DNA of 64,000 nucleotides from JADLHS01 sp964594985 (GCA_964594985.1 CAZQNQ010000001.1:248001-312000); one strand, 5' to 3'; positions 44,681 through 53,765 are shown, numbered from the stretch's first letter. Notes: generated by a model not told the origin, from the letters alone. A program made the numbers and translations.

Positions 44681-46072
44681 TCAATTCCGTTTGCCCGCCT
44701 CGCCCGCCTTCAACGCCTGGGCAATCCGCTCCAGACGCGACGACCGCGACGCCTTCAACAACACCGTGTCGCCCGGTTTCAAGAATGACTTGATGGCCGT
44801 CGCCGCCGCATCCGCATCCACGAGTTCGATCACCCGGCTCAACCCCGCGTCCCGCGCCGCCTGCGCCATCGTGCCCGCCATCTTGCCCACCGCGATCAAC
44901 TGCTCCACGCCGAGTTCGACCGCGCGCCGGCCGACTTCGGCGTGCGCGCTTTCGCTGTGCGCCCCGAGTTCCGCCATGTCGCCCAGCACCGCCACGCGCC
45001 GGCCTTTGCACGGCAACTCCCGCAACACCTGCAACGCCGCCACCATCGAATCCGCGTTCGCGTTATACGCGTCATCCAACACGCGCACGCCCGCCGCGTC
45101 ATAAAGTTGCAACCGCATCTTCGCCGGCTCGCACGTCGCCAGTCCTTGCTTGATCTCAGCGCGACTCAACCCTAGCTCCGCGCCGAGCGCGATGGCGAAC
45201 AACGCGTTCCCCACCTGATGCCGCCCGAGCAAACCGATGCGATACGACCCGCTGAATTCTTTCGCCGGCGCTGCGACCGTGAACGCTGAACCGTTCTTGT
45301 CCATCTTCACGTTGCTCACGCGCCAATCACAATTGTCGTTGCTCCCAACGCGCACCACCGTCGCCTTCGTGCGCTTCACGAGCGCGTCGCTCCGCTCATC
45401 ATCGCCGTTCAAAAACAACTTCCCGGTCGCCGGCAAGGCCTCGGCCAACGCGCCTTCCTCGCGCGCCACGCCCTCGAGGTCGCCAAAAAATTCCAAGTGC
45501 TCGCGGCCGATGTTCGTGATCACCCCGAACTGCGGTTGCACCAGTTTCACCAGTGCCGCCAGTTCGCCCGGATGATTCGTCCCGACTTCCAGCACCGCCG
45601 CTTGATGCGCTTTCTCCAGGCGCAACAACGTCGCCGGCACCCCGATGTCGTTGTTGAAACTCGCCTCGCTCCAGAGCGGGTTCAGCTTCTGGCGCAACAC
45701 CGCCGCGATGAGTTCCTTCGTGCTCGTCTTGCCGTTCGAGCCGCCGACCGCGATGACCGGCAACGAGTATTCGTTCCGATACGCCGCGCCGAGCTGGCCA
45801 TACGCCTGCCGGGTGTTGGCGACCTGGATCACCACACAATCCGGCAGTGCAGCCGGGACGCGCCCTTTTTCGACGAGGACCGCCGCCGCGCCTTTTTGCG
45901 CCACCGCTTCAAGAAATTCATGGCCATCAAACCTTTCTCCGCTCAACGCGATGAACAGATCCCCCGCCTGCGCCTGCCGTGAATCCGTATTCACGCGCGT
46001 AAATTCCCCCGCCGGCGAACCTTTGAGCAGTTCCCCGTTGCACACGGCAACCACAAATCCCAAATCTTTCAT
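44681..46072 (-). CDS. murF: MurF, UDP-MurNAc-tripeptide--D-Ala-D-Ala ligase
   Basis: 463 residues with the three Mur ligase domains. The ATP loop is VGGSNGKTSTKELIAAVLRQ, followed by FNNDIGVPATLLRLEKAHQA, typical of MurF, TNIGREHLEFFGDLEGVARE, and the C-terminal LDDAYNANADSMVAALQVLR. These separate it from MurE. It adds D-Ala-D-Ala, the product of the ddl gene in the same cluster. murE is absent between it and ftsI. Confidence 0.95.
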   Translation of the reverse strand: MKDLGFVVAVCNGELLKGSPAGEFTRVNTDSRQAQAGDLFIALSGERFDGHEFLEAVAQKGAAAVLVEKGRVPAALPDCVVIQVANTRQAYGQLGAAYRNEYSLPVIAVGGSNGKTSTKELIAAVLRQKLNPLWSEASFNNDIGVPATLLRLEKAHQAAVLEVGTNHPGELAALVKLVQPQFGVITNIGREHLEFFGDLEGVAREEGALAEALPATGKLFLNGDDERSDALVKRTKATVVRVGSNDNCDWRVSNVKMDKNGSAFTVAAPAKEFSGSYRIGLLGRHQVGNALFAIALGAELGLSRAEIKQGLATCEPAKMRLQLYDAAGVRVLDDAYNANADSMVAALQVLRELPCKGRRVAVLGDMAELGAHSESAHAEVGRRAVELGVEQLIAVGKMAGTMAQAARDAGLSRVIELVDADAAATAIKSFLKPGDTVLLKASRSSRLERIAQALKAGEAGKRN

Positions 46073-46167
46073 TGCGACAATTCACTTTAACCGCCCTCTG
46101 CTAATTTGCCTTCCGCTCTCAGCCCGCAGTTCTCAGCTCAATGTCGGCCGAGGCTGGTGGCTGCCAA

Positions 46168-46377
46168 TCAAATCGTTGTATGCTGCCAGCCACTCCACGG
46201 CCACACGGACAGTTTCTGCGGCGCTTCACCGGTCGAAGGCACGACGCGCAACTCATTTGGCGCGCTCGATTTTACTTCGTCCTTGTTGACCTCGCGACCG
46301 CTGCGTTTGGCCACCGCCTGAGCCTCCTGACTCAGCGCTGCGGCAAACAACCGATGGGAGATGCTATTTGGATTCAT
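46168..46377 (-). CDS. Possible small protein where murE would be expected
   Basis: 69 codons starting MNPNSISHRLFAAALSQEAQ, 4 bases after the end of ftsI and in the same direction. No domain is recognised. It may be a real small protein of this lineage, or a frame left over in a space from which murE was lost. The remaining bases up to murF hold nothing. Confidence 0.35.
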   Translation of the reverse strand: MNPNSISHRLFAAALSQEAQAVAKRSGREVNKDEVKSSAPNELRVVPSTGEAPQKLSVWPWSGWQHTTI

Positions 46378-46381
46378 AATC

Positions 46382-48280
46382 TCATGGGGTTCTGTTGTTG
46401 ACGACCACCACGCGCGTCAAGGCGGTCGGGGAATTGGTCGCCGCCGGGCCGATGTCCGGCGGAATCTGCAAATAGCTCGCGACATTGCGCGCCACTTCCC
46501 GGAAGACCGGGGCCGCCACCACGCCGCCGTAGTAACCGTTCTTGCTCGGCTCATCCAAGACGATGGAAATGCAAACCTCGGGGTTGTCCGCCGGGAAAAA
46601 GCCGATGAACGACGCGACGTATTTCCCGGCCAAATAGCCGCCCTTGCCCGGCTTTTGCGCCGTACCGGTTTTGCCCGCGACCGTGTAATTCGTCAGCGAA
46701 GCCAGCGTCGCCGTGCCGCCGGGAGCCGTCACGGTCTTCAGCGCCTGCACCATCTGTTTCGCCGTCGCCTCGCTCACCACCTGTCGGACGCGCTGCGGTT
46801 GATATTGGGTGATGACATGTCCCGCGTGGTCCTCCACGCGATTCACCAACATGGGCCGCATCAAATCACCCTTGTTGGCCAGGGCCGCCATCGCCATCGC
46901 CATCTGCAACCGCGTCACCGCCACGCCATGCCCCATCGGAATCTGCGCGATGGACACCTTGCTCCACTTGTTGACGGGATGCAGGATGCCGCGCGATTCC
47001 GCCGGCAGCGGAATGCCCGTCGGCATGCCGAACCCGAACTCGCTCATGTAATCGTACAGCCGATCCGGGCCGAGCCGGATGCCGATCTTCGCCGCGCCGA
47101 TGTTGGACGATTTCGTGATGATGCCCTCCACGGTCAACAAACCGTGCCCGCCATGCGCGTCGTGCAACGTGCGGCCGCCAAAACTGAACGCCCCGCGCTC
47201 GCAATCGAACACTTCGTTCAACCGCACCACGCGTTCGTTCAACGCCCCCGCGACCGGCACCACCTTGAACGTCGAACCCGGTTCGCACACATCACCAATC
47301 AGCCGGTTGCGGCGCAGCTCGGGATTGCTCGGGACTTTGTTGGGATCGTAATCCGGCAGCGAAGCCATTGCCAAAATTTCACCCGTGCGCGGGCGCAGGA
47401 TGATGCCCGTGATGTTGTCGGGTGCGTATTTCTCCATCCCGTTCTCCAAGGCCGCCTCCAGCAGGTTCTGGATGACGGAATCAATCGTCAGCACGACATT
47501 GAATCCATCCCGCGCCGGCACGTCCTGATCGCGCAACGCCACCACTTCGTTGCCGCGCCCGTCCTTCTCGGTGATGCGCCAGCCGGGCGAACCGGAAAGC
47601 TTCTCATCGAAGGTCCGCTCGATACCATCCACGCCGATCATCTGGCCATACTCGGCGGAATTCGTGTCCGCGTTGCGGCCCACAAAACCGAGGACATGCG
47701 CCGCCAGCGCATTGTTCGGGTATTTGCGCAATTGATCATCCACCGGCTCGACCGCGATCGCCCGCAGGCGCAACCCTTGCAGAAAACTTTTCTCCGGCGT
47801 CGAAAGCTTGCGATTGTCCATGTCGGGGATCGGCAGCTTCGCCATCGCCTGCCTGACCTGCTCCCAAGTTTCCGGCGCGACGCGATTCGTCAACGGCACA
47901 TAGAGGCGCGGCACGGTTTCGCCCTTCTCGTTGACGCGATTCGTCTGGAGCAATCGCTGGTAAAGCGCGCCCTCGTTCATCCCGAGCAACGGCGCGATCG
48001 CCCGCGCCACTTCGGCCTGCCGCGTCCCGATCAGGGAGGGATTCGCGCAAACGCTCTTCACCATCGCGCTCGATGCGAGCAGATTGCCGTTCACGTCCAG
48101 GATGTCGCCGCGCCGGGGCGGAATCTGGATGCGTCGCACCGTGTTCTGCTGCGCCCGCACCCGCAACTCGGCATGACGCAACACCTGCAAATCCGCCAGC
48201 CGCACTGCCAGCAGGGCAAATGCCCCGCACAACATCACGACCAGCAGCCTGAAGCGCCGCAATTGTAGTTGTCTGCCCAT
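46382..48280 (-). CDS. ftsI: FtsI-like class B penicillin-binding protein
   Basis: 632 residues from MGRQLQLRRF. One N-terminal membrane helix (LLVVMLCGAFALLAVRLADL) is followed by a PBP dimerisation domain (RRGDILDVNGNLLASSAMVK). The transpeptidase motifs follow: the serine nucleophile EPGSTFKVVPVAGAL, SSN in IITKSSNIGAAKIG, and KTG in YTVAGKTGTAQKPGKGG. It cross-links septal peptidoglycan with FtsW. A C-terminal PASTA domain is not seen. Confidence 0.94.
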   Translation of the reverse strand: MGRQLQLRRFRLLVVMLCGAFALLAVRLADLQVLRHAELRVRAQQNTVRRIQIPPRRGDILDVNGNLLASSAMVKSVCANPSLIGTRQAEVARAIAPLLGMNEGALYQRLLQTNRVNEKGETVPRLYVPLTNRVAPETWEQVRQAMAKLPIPDMDNRKLSTPEKSFLQGLRLRAIAVEPVDDQLRKYPNNALAAHVLGFVGRNADTNSAEYGQMIGVDGIERTFDEKLSGSPGWRITEKDGRGNEVVALRDQDVPARDGFNVVLTIDSVIQNLLEAALENGMEKYAPDNITGIILRPRTGEILAMASLPDYDPNKVPSNPELRRNRLIGDVCEPGSTFKVVPVAGALNERVVRLNEVFDCERGAFSFGGRTLHDAHGGHGLLTVEGIITKSSNIGAAKIGIRLGPDRLYDYMSEFGFGMPTGIPLPAESRGILHPVNKWSKVSIAQIPMGHGVAVTRLQMAMAMAALANKGDLMRPMLVNRVEDHAGHVITQYQPQRVRQVVSEATAKQMVQALKTVTAPGGTATLASLTNYTVAGKTGTAQKPGKGGYLAGKYVASFIGFFPADNPEVCISIVLDEPSKNGYYGGVVAAPVFREVARNVASYLQIPPDIGPAATNSPTALTRVVVVNNRTP

Positions 48281-48470
48281 ATTGAAAATCACCAGCCGCC
48301 CATGACCGTCGGTTCCTCAACCAACGGGCCACGGGCGGTGGTAAAACTGATTCTCCGCTCGCACCACGGCCCCGCCGCCGCGCTTGGTTTCGCTCCGTAA
48401 ATTTTGCGCGCCACCCGGGGCAGTCGGTTCCTCACGACCGCAGCCCGGGCGGCGGCAAAAATTCAATGGC

Positions 48471-48845
48471 TCATTGCCTGGCCAACCGTTCGTGTTGCGC
48501 CTGGACCTCGGGGAACTCCCCCGGCACCGGCGCCACCGGCTCGTTCACGCGCCAGATATCGCCCGGCGCTGGCAGCACCAAACCCAATTTCAACTCCGTC
48601 AGCTTCTGCTCCAGCCGGCCCGGCGAACGCAGGATCGCCAGATGATCGCGCAGTTTTTTGTTCTGCTCGCGGACCTCGCCCAGCTTGATCTCGCGCTCGC
48701 GGATCTGCCGGCCCAACTGGTCAATCTGGCTTTTCTGCCAGACGTAACCCACCGCCGCGCCGCCGAGGATCACGCACAGCCCAAACGCCTTCAGCGCCGG
48801 CCCGAACCGCAACACCACCGACTCGTTTTTACGATTCCTTGCCAT
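48471..48845 (-). CDS. FtsL-like small membrane protein
   Basis: 124 residues: one membrane helix (AFGLCVILGGAAVGYVWQK) followed by a coiled coil (IDQLGRQIREREIKLGEVRE, QNKKLRDHLAILRSPGRLEQ). This topology and the place between rsmH and ftsI are those of FtsL, which supports FtsQ/FtsB and FtsI/FtsW in the divisome. Sequence conservation in FtsL is low, so the call rests on topology and position. Its start directly abuts the rsmH stop. Confidence 0.75.
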   Translation of the reverse strand: MARNRKNESVVLRFGPALKAFGLCVILGGAAVGYVWQKSQIDQLGRQIREREIKLGEVREQNKKLRDHLAILRSPGRLEQKLTELKLGLVLPAPGDIWRVNEPVAPVPGEFPEVQAQHERLARQ

Positions 48846-49772
48846 TTACAATTTCTCCATGACGCGCAATTGCGCGCTGCGGCTGCGCGGGTTCTCCGCC
48901 AGTTCCGCGCCGCCGGGCATGATCGCCTTGCGACTCACCAATCGGATTTCGGGCGCACGCGGAGCCCGAAGCTCGGGCACGTCGATTCCTGCGAACGTGT
49001 AATCCCGAGCGCGCGCACGCCCGAAAAGTTTCACCACGCGGTCCTCGAGGCTGTGAAACGTGATCACCGCCAGCCGACCGCCCGGTTTCAAAATCTTCAG
49101 CGCGCCGGCCAGCCCGCGCTCCAACGACCCGATCTCGTCATTCACCGCGATCCGCAACGCCTGGAATACCCGCGTCGCCGGATGCGCCTTCCGCCCGCCG
49201 CGCGGTGCCAACCGCTCGATCAACTCCGCCAGTTGCCGCGTCGTCGTGAACGCTCGCGTCTCCCGGTCATGCACAATGGCCCGCGCAAACCGCCGCGATT
49301 CCCGTTCATCACCGTATTCCCAAAAAATTCTCGCGATCTCTTCCGCGCTCTCGGTGTTTAACAACGTCGCCGCCGTCACCGGTTGCCGCGTATCCATCCG
49401 CATGTCGAGCGGCCCGTCGTTCTGAAAACTGAACCCGCGCTCGGCGACGTCCAGTTGCGGCGAACTCACTCCCAAATCCAACAACACGCCATCGCAACTT
49501 TCCGCCGGAATCCACTCGCTCAACTCCGCGTAATTCCCGCGCCGCAACTCAAACCGTCCCGCGAACTCCGCCAGCCGTTGCGCCGCCGCCTCAAGCGCGA
49601 CGCCATCGCGGTCGCACGCCCACAGTTGCCCGGTCGGCGCGCTGGCCGCCAGCACGGCTGCCGCGTGCCCAGCTCCACCGAGCGTCCCGTCGGCGTACTT
49701 CCCGCCCGGCTTCGGCTGGAGGGCTTCCAGCACTTCGGCCATCATCACCGGCTTGTGTTTGAACTCGGTCAC
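48846..49772 (-). CDS. rsmH: RsmH, 16S rRNA (cytosine1402-N4)-methyltransferase
   Basis: 308 residues from a GTG. HKPVMMAEVLEALQPKPGGK, DGTLGGAGHAAAVLAASAPT (SAM loop), GVLLDLGVSSPQLDVAERGF and VITFHSLEDRVVKLFGRARA are the RsmH (MraW) motifs. It methylates C1402 in the ribosomal decoding centre. A TTG start 12 codons upstream would overlap the previous gene; the GTG places the family's H-x-P-V motif close to the N-terminus, so it is preferred. Confidence 0.93.
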   Translation of the reverse strand: MTEFKHKPVMMAEVLEALQPKPGGKYADGTLGGAGHAAAVLAASAPTGQLWACDRDGVALEAAAQRLAEFAGRFELRRGNYAELSEWIPAESCDGVLLDLGVSSPQLDVAERGFSFQNDGPLDMRMDTRQPVTAATLLNTESAEEIARIFWEYGDERESRRFARAIVHDRETRAFTTTRQLAELIERLAPRGGRKAHPATRVFQALRIAVNDEIGSLERGLAGALKILKPGGRLAVITFHSLEDRVVKLFGRARARDYTFAGIDVPELRAPRAPEIRLVSRKAIMPGGAELAENPRSRSAQLRVMEKL

Positions 49773-49794
49773 TGCGCATCGTTCAGCGTTAAAT

Positions 49795-50439
49795 TCATTT
49801 CTGGCCAACCACTTCCAGATCCGCGTGCGAAAGATCGTTCCGCACCACTTTCACGCGATCCAACGACAGCTCGCCCTGCACCACCGGCTGACCAAACCGC
49901 GGAATGCCCGCCAGCTTCGGCTTGCCGATCGCGGAGAACGGATTGTGATCCAGACAAAACATCGCCGCCCGTTTCAGCGCTTCGCCCGACCACGCCGCCG
50001 CCACTTTCAACTTCGGTGCCGCCGCCGTGAGGAGGCTCATTCCCTTCCGCATCACGAGAACGGCTTTCTCCCGAACCGAACGCGCCGGAGCACCGGGCAC
50101 CGGCTCGGCCAGTTTCATTCCATCTCCCGCCTCAAGCCGAGCCGGTGCGCGGCGCTCCTGAGTTGCAAGCGCGTTCACAATTGCGCTCCCCTCCTGAATA
50201 GGGTTAGGGGTGGGTTCACCCGCAAAACTGATCACAGGCTTCTCCACCATTTCGGTCGCAGGAGCGGCAGCCACCGTCGGGGGCGCGGACGGTTGAGCCA
50301 CCGCTTCCTGCTTAAAGGGATTCTTCGGCGAAATGAACTTCGGCAGATGCAACCCATCCCGCATCTGGTAGCGACCAATGCCATTGCCGCCTGCCCAGCT
50401 CTTTCCCGCCGCCAGCAATTTTCCAAATTTCATTTTCAT
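49795..50439 (-). CDS. Unknown protein between mraZ and rsmH
   Basis: 214 residues from MKMKFGKLLA. It is alanine/proline-rich in the middle (APPTVAAAPATEMVEKPVIS) with a more ordered C-terminus (AWSGEALKRAAMFCLDHNPF, GELSLDRVKVVRNDLSHADL). No membrane segment and no recognised family. Its start overlaps the mraZ stop, so it is part of the division operon. The C-terminal beta-like ending RVKVVRNDLSHADLEVV could be a small binding domain. Confidence 0.65.
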   Translation of the reverse strand: MKMKFGKLLAAGKSWAGGNGIGRYQMRDGLHLPKFISPKNPFKQEAVAQPSAPPTVAAAPATEMVEKPVISFAGEPTPNPIQEGSAIVNALATQERRAPARLEAGDGMKLAEPVPGAPARSVREKAVLVMRKGMSLLTAAAPKLKVAAAWSGEALKRAAMFCLDHNPFSAIGKPKLAGIPRFGQPVVQGELSLDRVKVVRNDLSHADLEVVGQK

Positions 50440-50903
50440 TCCATCAACTTGAACGCTTCCGCCGCCAGGACATCGTCCGCCGCATTCACCCGCGCGTAAC
50501 GATCCGGCTCCCAAATCTCAAACCGATCCAGCAAACCGACGAGCACCACTTCCATCCCGACCTTGATGCCTGCGGCGATCGCCAGATCTTCCGGCACACA
50601 AATCCGACCCGCCTTGTCCAACGCCACCTGGGTGGACTTTGAACCGATGATGCGCTTGAGCACCGTCTTGTTCGGATTGCTGTTCGGCATCGCATCCAGC
50701 TCCGCCATCAACTCCGCCATTTCTTTCGGCGGCAACACCCGCAAACACGGACCTTCACGCTGCGGCCAGACAATCAATGTGAACTGCACACCCTCTTCCG
50801 TCGGTCGCCACATGGACGGGATTTGGATACGCCGCTTCTCATCACAACCGTGGCGATACACGGAGTTGAAAATCGGCGTCGTAGTTGCGGCGGAATTCGA
50901 CAT
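50436..50903 (-). CDS. mraZ: MraZ, transcriptional regulator of the division cluster
   Basis: 155 residues with two AbrB-like MraZ repeats. The first is VYRHGCDEKRRIQIPSMWRP, the second GSKSTQVALDKAGRICVPED. The DxxGR/DEKRR pairs are the family DNA-contact motifs. MraZ forms a ring that binds repeats upstream of its own operon. It is the first gene of the cluster, its usual place. The start MSNSAATTTP was chosen over one ten codons upstream; the N-terminus is slightly longer than usual. Confidence 0.9.
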   Translation of the reverse strand: MSNSAATTTPIFNSVYRHGCDEKRRIQIPSMWRPTEEGVQFTLIVWPQREGPCLRVLPPKEMAELMAELDAMPNSNPNKTVLKRIIGSKSTQVALDKAGRICVPEDLAIAAGIKVGMEVVLVGLLDRFEIWEPDRYARVNAADDVLAAEAFKLME

Positions 50904-50964
50904 TTGTTCACAGGCTTTCTGCGGTTGCCCCACTATGCCACAGAACGCTACATTTCACGCCCTT

Positions 50965-50993
50965 GTTAAACACCCAGACGCACTTTGAGTCAA
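50965..50993 (-). promoter_or_regulatory. Candidate sigma-70 promoter of the division cluster
   Basis: On the minus strand TTGACT is followed 17 bases later by TTTAAC, about 60 bases before the mraZ start. GGG triplets (CTGGGTGTT, AAGGGCG, TGGGGC) nearby could be MraZ boxes, but their spacing is not the regular 10 bases. Confidence 0.45.
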
Positions 50994-51170
50994 CACCTAT
51001 CCCCAAGTTTTTTTCAGAACTTATTCACACGTCATTCCAAGGGTGGATAAGTCGTTCGTTCCCCAGCGACCGAGCCGAAGGCCAAGCTCAATTTTCCCCC
51101 AAGAGCACCCCCAATGTGTAGTAGCTCGGCAAACGCCACCACAACCGGTAGGAAACCCTGATTTTCATTC

Positions 51171-51281
51171 TTCAACACCCAACATCCAACATCCAACGCC
51201 CAACACTCAATGACTCCCAAACCGAGGCTTCATTGGATGTTCGATGTTGGGCGTTGGATGTTGGGCGTTGGATGTTGGATG
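51171..51281. repeat. Heptamer-based hairpin (CAACATCCAACGCCCAACAC type)
   Basis: CCAACAT/CCAACGC units on the left are mirrored by GATGTTGGGCGTTGGATGTT on the right around CTCCCAAACCGAGG. It separates mraZ and queA, which are divergent. No gene lies in the space 50994-51316. Confidence 0.7.
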
Positions 51282-51316
51282 TTTCCCCAACCCTGCTCCG
51301 TCACTACTCTCTGCGC

Positions 51317-52417
51317 GTGCGAACCGCCGAGTTCCATTTTGATCTGCCGCCGGAGTTGATTGCGCAGTTTCCCGCCGCGCAACGTGACGAGTCGCGCCTG
51401 CTCGTCCTTCACCGCGCCAGCGGCCAACTCGAACACAAAAAGTTTCGCGATGTGCTGGACTACTTCCGCGCCGGCGACGTACTCGTGCTGAACAACTCCC
51501 GCGTCATCCCCGCCCGGCTGCGCGGCACGAATGCGAAAACCGGCGGCGCGTTTGAGATTTTATTGCTGGAAGAAAACGCGACGAACGATTGGTGGGCGAT
51601 GATGAAGCCGGGCAAACGCGCCCGGATCGGGACAGAAATCAGACTCACCGAAAAAATTTCCGCAACCGTCACCGCAACAAACGGTGAAGGTCATCGCCGC
51701 CTGAAATTTTCCGGCACCCCCGACATCCTCGGCGACCTCGACACACTCGGCGAACTGCCGTTGCCGCCCTACATCGAGCGCGACCCAAAGAATCTGCCGC
51801 CAAGCGACAAGGCGCGTTATCAAACCGTCTTCGCGCAACCCGCCGGCTCGGTCGCGGCACCGACGGCGGGGTTGCACTTCACGGAAAACCTGCTCGCCGA
51901 ACTCCGCGCACGCGGCGTGGAAATTCACTTCGTCACGCTGCACGTCGGCCTTGGAACTTTCGCGCCCGTGAAAGCGGAAACCCTCGCCGAACACATCATG
52001 CACGAGGAACGCTTCGAAGTGAGCGAAGCGGTCGCCAAGGCCGTAAACACAGCGAAATCTGAAGGTCGTCGCGTCATTGCGGTCGGCACGACGAGCGTGC
52101 GCGTTCTCGAAAGCGCCGTTCAAGGTAGGGCGGGCAGTCCCCTGCCCGCCGACGGCGCGCACGGAGTGACGCGCCCTACCATCACCCCCGGCCCGGGCCG
52201 GACCAAGATTTTCATCCACCCGCCGCGCGACTTCAGAATCGTGGACGCACTGCTCACCAACTTTCATCTCCCCTGCTCCACTTTGTTGATGCTGGTCAGC
52301 GCGTTTGCATCGCCTGGCAAATTGAGCGGGCGCGAAAAAGTTCTCGCCGCCTACACCGAAGCGGTACGCGAGCGGTATCGCTTCTTCAGCTACGGCGATG
52401 CCATGCTGTTGTTATGA
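51317..52417 (+). CDS. queA: QueA, S-adenosylmethionine:tRNA ribosyltransferase-isomerase
   Basis: 366 residues from a GTG (first residues VRTAEFHFDLPPELIAQFPA). Family motifs: RDESRLLVLHRASGQLEHKK, LVLNNSRVIPARLRG, PAGSVAAPTAGLHFTENLL and VGLGTFAPVKAETLAEHIMH. It transfers and isomerises the ribosyl part of SAM onto preQ1 in tRNA to make epoxyqueuosine. A 57-base palindromic element is inserted in frame (QGRAGSPLPADGAHGVTRPT) after VRVLESAV, in a region before FIHPPRDFRIVDALLTNFHL; the flanks are conserved. The upstream codons come from the preceding hairpin, hence the GTG start. Confidence 0.92.
   Translation: MRTAEFHFDLPPELIAQFPAAQRDESRLLVLHRASGQLEHKKFRDVLDYFRAGDVLVLNNSRVIPARLRGTNAKTGGAFEILLLEENATNDWWAMMKPGKRARIGTEIRLTEKISATVTATNGEGHRRLKFSGTPDILGDLDTLGELPLPPYIERDPKNLPPSDKARYQTVFAQPAGSVAAPTAGLHFTENLLAELRARGVEIHFVTLHVGLGTFAPVKAETLAEHIMHEERFEVSEAVAKAVNTAKSEGRRVIAVGTTSVRVLESAVQGRAGSPLPADGAHGVTRPTITPGPGRTKIFIHPPRDFRIVDALLTNFHLPCSTLLMLVSAFASPGKLSGREKVLAAYTEAVRERYRFFSYGDAMLLL
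52124..52180. repeat. REP-like palindrome inserted in queA
   Basis: GGTAGGGCGGGCAGTCCCCT at the left and CGCACGGAGTGACGCGCCCT at the right. The right arm is the same as in the element at 10207-10281. Its 57-base length is a multiple of three, so the gene stays open. Confidence 0.75.
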
Positions 52418-53247
52418 GTCTGAAGTCTTCCATCAGTCTAAAGTCTAAAGTCTCCAGTCTAAAGTCGGCGGCGATCGCGCGCGCCATCAAGCACGGCAGC
52501 CGCGCTGCAATGCGGACTTCAAACTTTAGACCTCAGACTTTAGACCGCCCCTTTGTCTTCGTGAACATGGCGATGACGGCCGATGGAAAAATCGCGACGG
52601 CGAACCGCGCGGTTTCCTCGTTCGGCAGCCGACGCGATCACGATCATTTGCTGGAACTCCGCGCGACGGCGGACGCGGTGATGAGCGGGGCGCGCACGGT
52701 GGATTCGGCGCAGATCAACCTGGGGCCGGGCGGAAAAAAATATCAGCGTTTGCGACTGAAGCATGGACTGGCCGAATACAATCTCCGCATCATCGTCAGC
52801 GGGAGCGGCTCGATTGACGCGCGGGCCGAAGTTTTCAAACACAGGTTCTCGCCAATCATCATCCTGACAACAGAACGCGCCTCCGCCTCCTTACGTCGGC
52901 GGCTACAAACATTGGCCGATGACGTGAAAATCTGTGGCGCGAAGGAAATCAACTTTCAAGCGGCGTTACGTTGGTTGCGCGAAAAATGGGGTGTGAAACG
53001 CCTGCTCTGTGAAGGCGGCGGCGACCTCAACGATGCGCTGTTCCGCGCGGGACTCGTGGATGAATTGCACCTCACCGTCTGCCCGAAAATTTTCGGCGGC
53101 CGCACCGCGCCGACGATTGCCGAGGGAATCGGGTTTGAGAAACTGGCCGACGCAACCCGGTTCAAATTGAAATCCACCCGCCGCGTGGGGGACGAAATGT
53201 TTCTGGTTTTCCGCACCCTCTCCGCCTTGACCAAGAGGGCTGGGTGA
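52414..53247 (+). CDS. RibD C-terminal-type pyrimidine reductase
   Basis: 277 residues from an ATGA overlap with queA. The reductase core starts RPFVFVNMAMTADGKIATAN and continues with LRATADAVMSGARTVDSAQI, GGGDLNDALFRAGLVDELHL and the strand-rich CPKIFGGRTAPTIAEGIGF. No deaminase domain is present, so it is a stand-alone riboflavin-type or related dihydrofolate-reductase-like enzyme. The first 45 codons are built from AGTCTAAAGTC heptamers and their inverse, so the functional N-terminus may be nearer MAMTADGK. Confidence 0.82.
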   Translation: MSLKSSISLKSKVSSLKSAAIARAIKHGSRAAMRTSNFRPQTLDRPFVFVNMAMTADGKIATANRAVSSFGSRRDHDHLLELRATADAVMSGARTVDSAQINLGPGGKKYQRLRLKHGLAEYNLRIIVSGSGSIDARAEVFKHRFSPIIILTTERASASLRRRLQTLADDVKICGAKEINFQAALRWLREKWGVKRLLCEGGGDLNDALFRAGLVDELHLTVCPKIFGGRTAPTIAEGIGFEKLADATRFKLKSTRRVGDEMFLVFRTLSALTKRAG

Positions 53248-53405
53248 GGTGTCGAAAATCATGCCCGGCGTGATTCCGGTTTCCGACCGCCACTCGCCAG
53301 CAAAGATGCCGGCGCTTCCGGGCGCTCCCCAAATATCGTCTGGCAATCGCGGAAAGCCCGCGTTAGAACATCCGCACCCCAAGGCGTTTCAGTGGGGCAG
53401 AAACT

Positions 53406-53750
53406 ATGAACCGCATCTATCAAGGCAAGGTGACTGCCGTGAAAATTCCCGCTTCCCATATCCTCTCCGCCTCGATTCCCTTCTCCGCATCCGATGGGGA
53501 GATGCCCCTCGCCCATCGGATGGGAGAGGGTGGCCGGAGGCCGGGTGAGGGCTTGCGCCTGCCGGATGAGGTGTTCCCGGAGAGTGGAGAGAGGAATAAA
53601 GGTGAGATGTCAAAATCAAATCCCCGGGCACCGCTCGCCGCCAACCCCAAAACGAATCGGGCGCAATGGCAGTCCGCACTCGCCGTTTCGGCGAAGCCGG
53701 GCGAAGCCGGATGGCGTCACCACGAATCGTTTCAGGACGCGGTGAATTGA
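53406..53750 (+). CDS. Short ORF copying the Cas12b N-terminus (copy 1)
   Basis: 114 codons. It starts MNRIYQGKVTAVKIPASHIL, close to the Cas12b start SLNRIYQGRVNCVEI. It ends WRHHESFQDAVN and stops where the effector reads EHHERFQDAVNYYF (after effector residue 107). The middle is filled by a CATCCGATGGGGAGATGCCC-type palindrome and unrelated codons. It lacks every nuclease motif. It is either a remnant of a duplicated effector gene or a maintained small protein. The Myb-repeat gene starts 16 bases later. Confidence 0.6.
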   Translation: MNRIYQGKVTAVKIPASHILSASIPFSASDGEMPLAHRMGEGGRRPGEGLRLPDEVFPESGERNKGEMSKSNPRAPLAANPKTNRAQWQSALAVSAKPGEAGWRHHESFQDAVN

Positions 53751-53765
53751 TCGTCGTGTGTCCTC

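Noticed and set aside
46361..48268. Open frame of 635 codons opposite ftsI
   Set aside because: It mirrors the high-GC ftsI gene, is histidine- and arginine-rich and has no domain.
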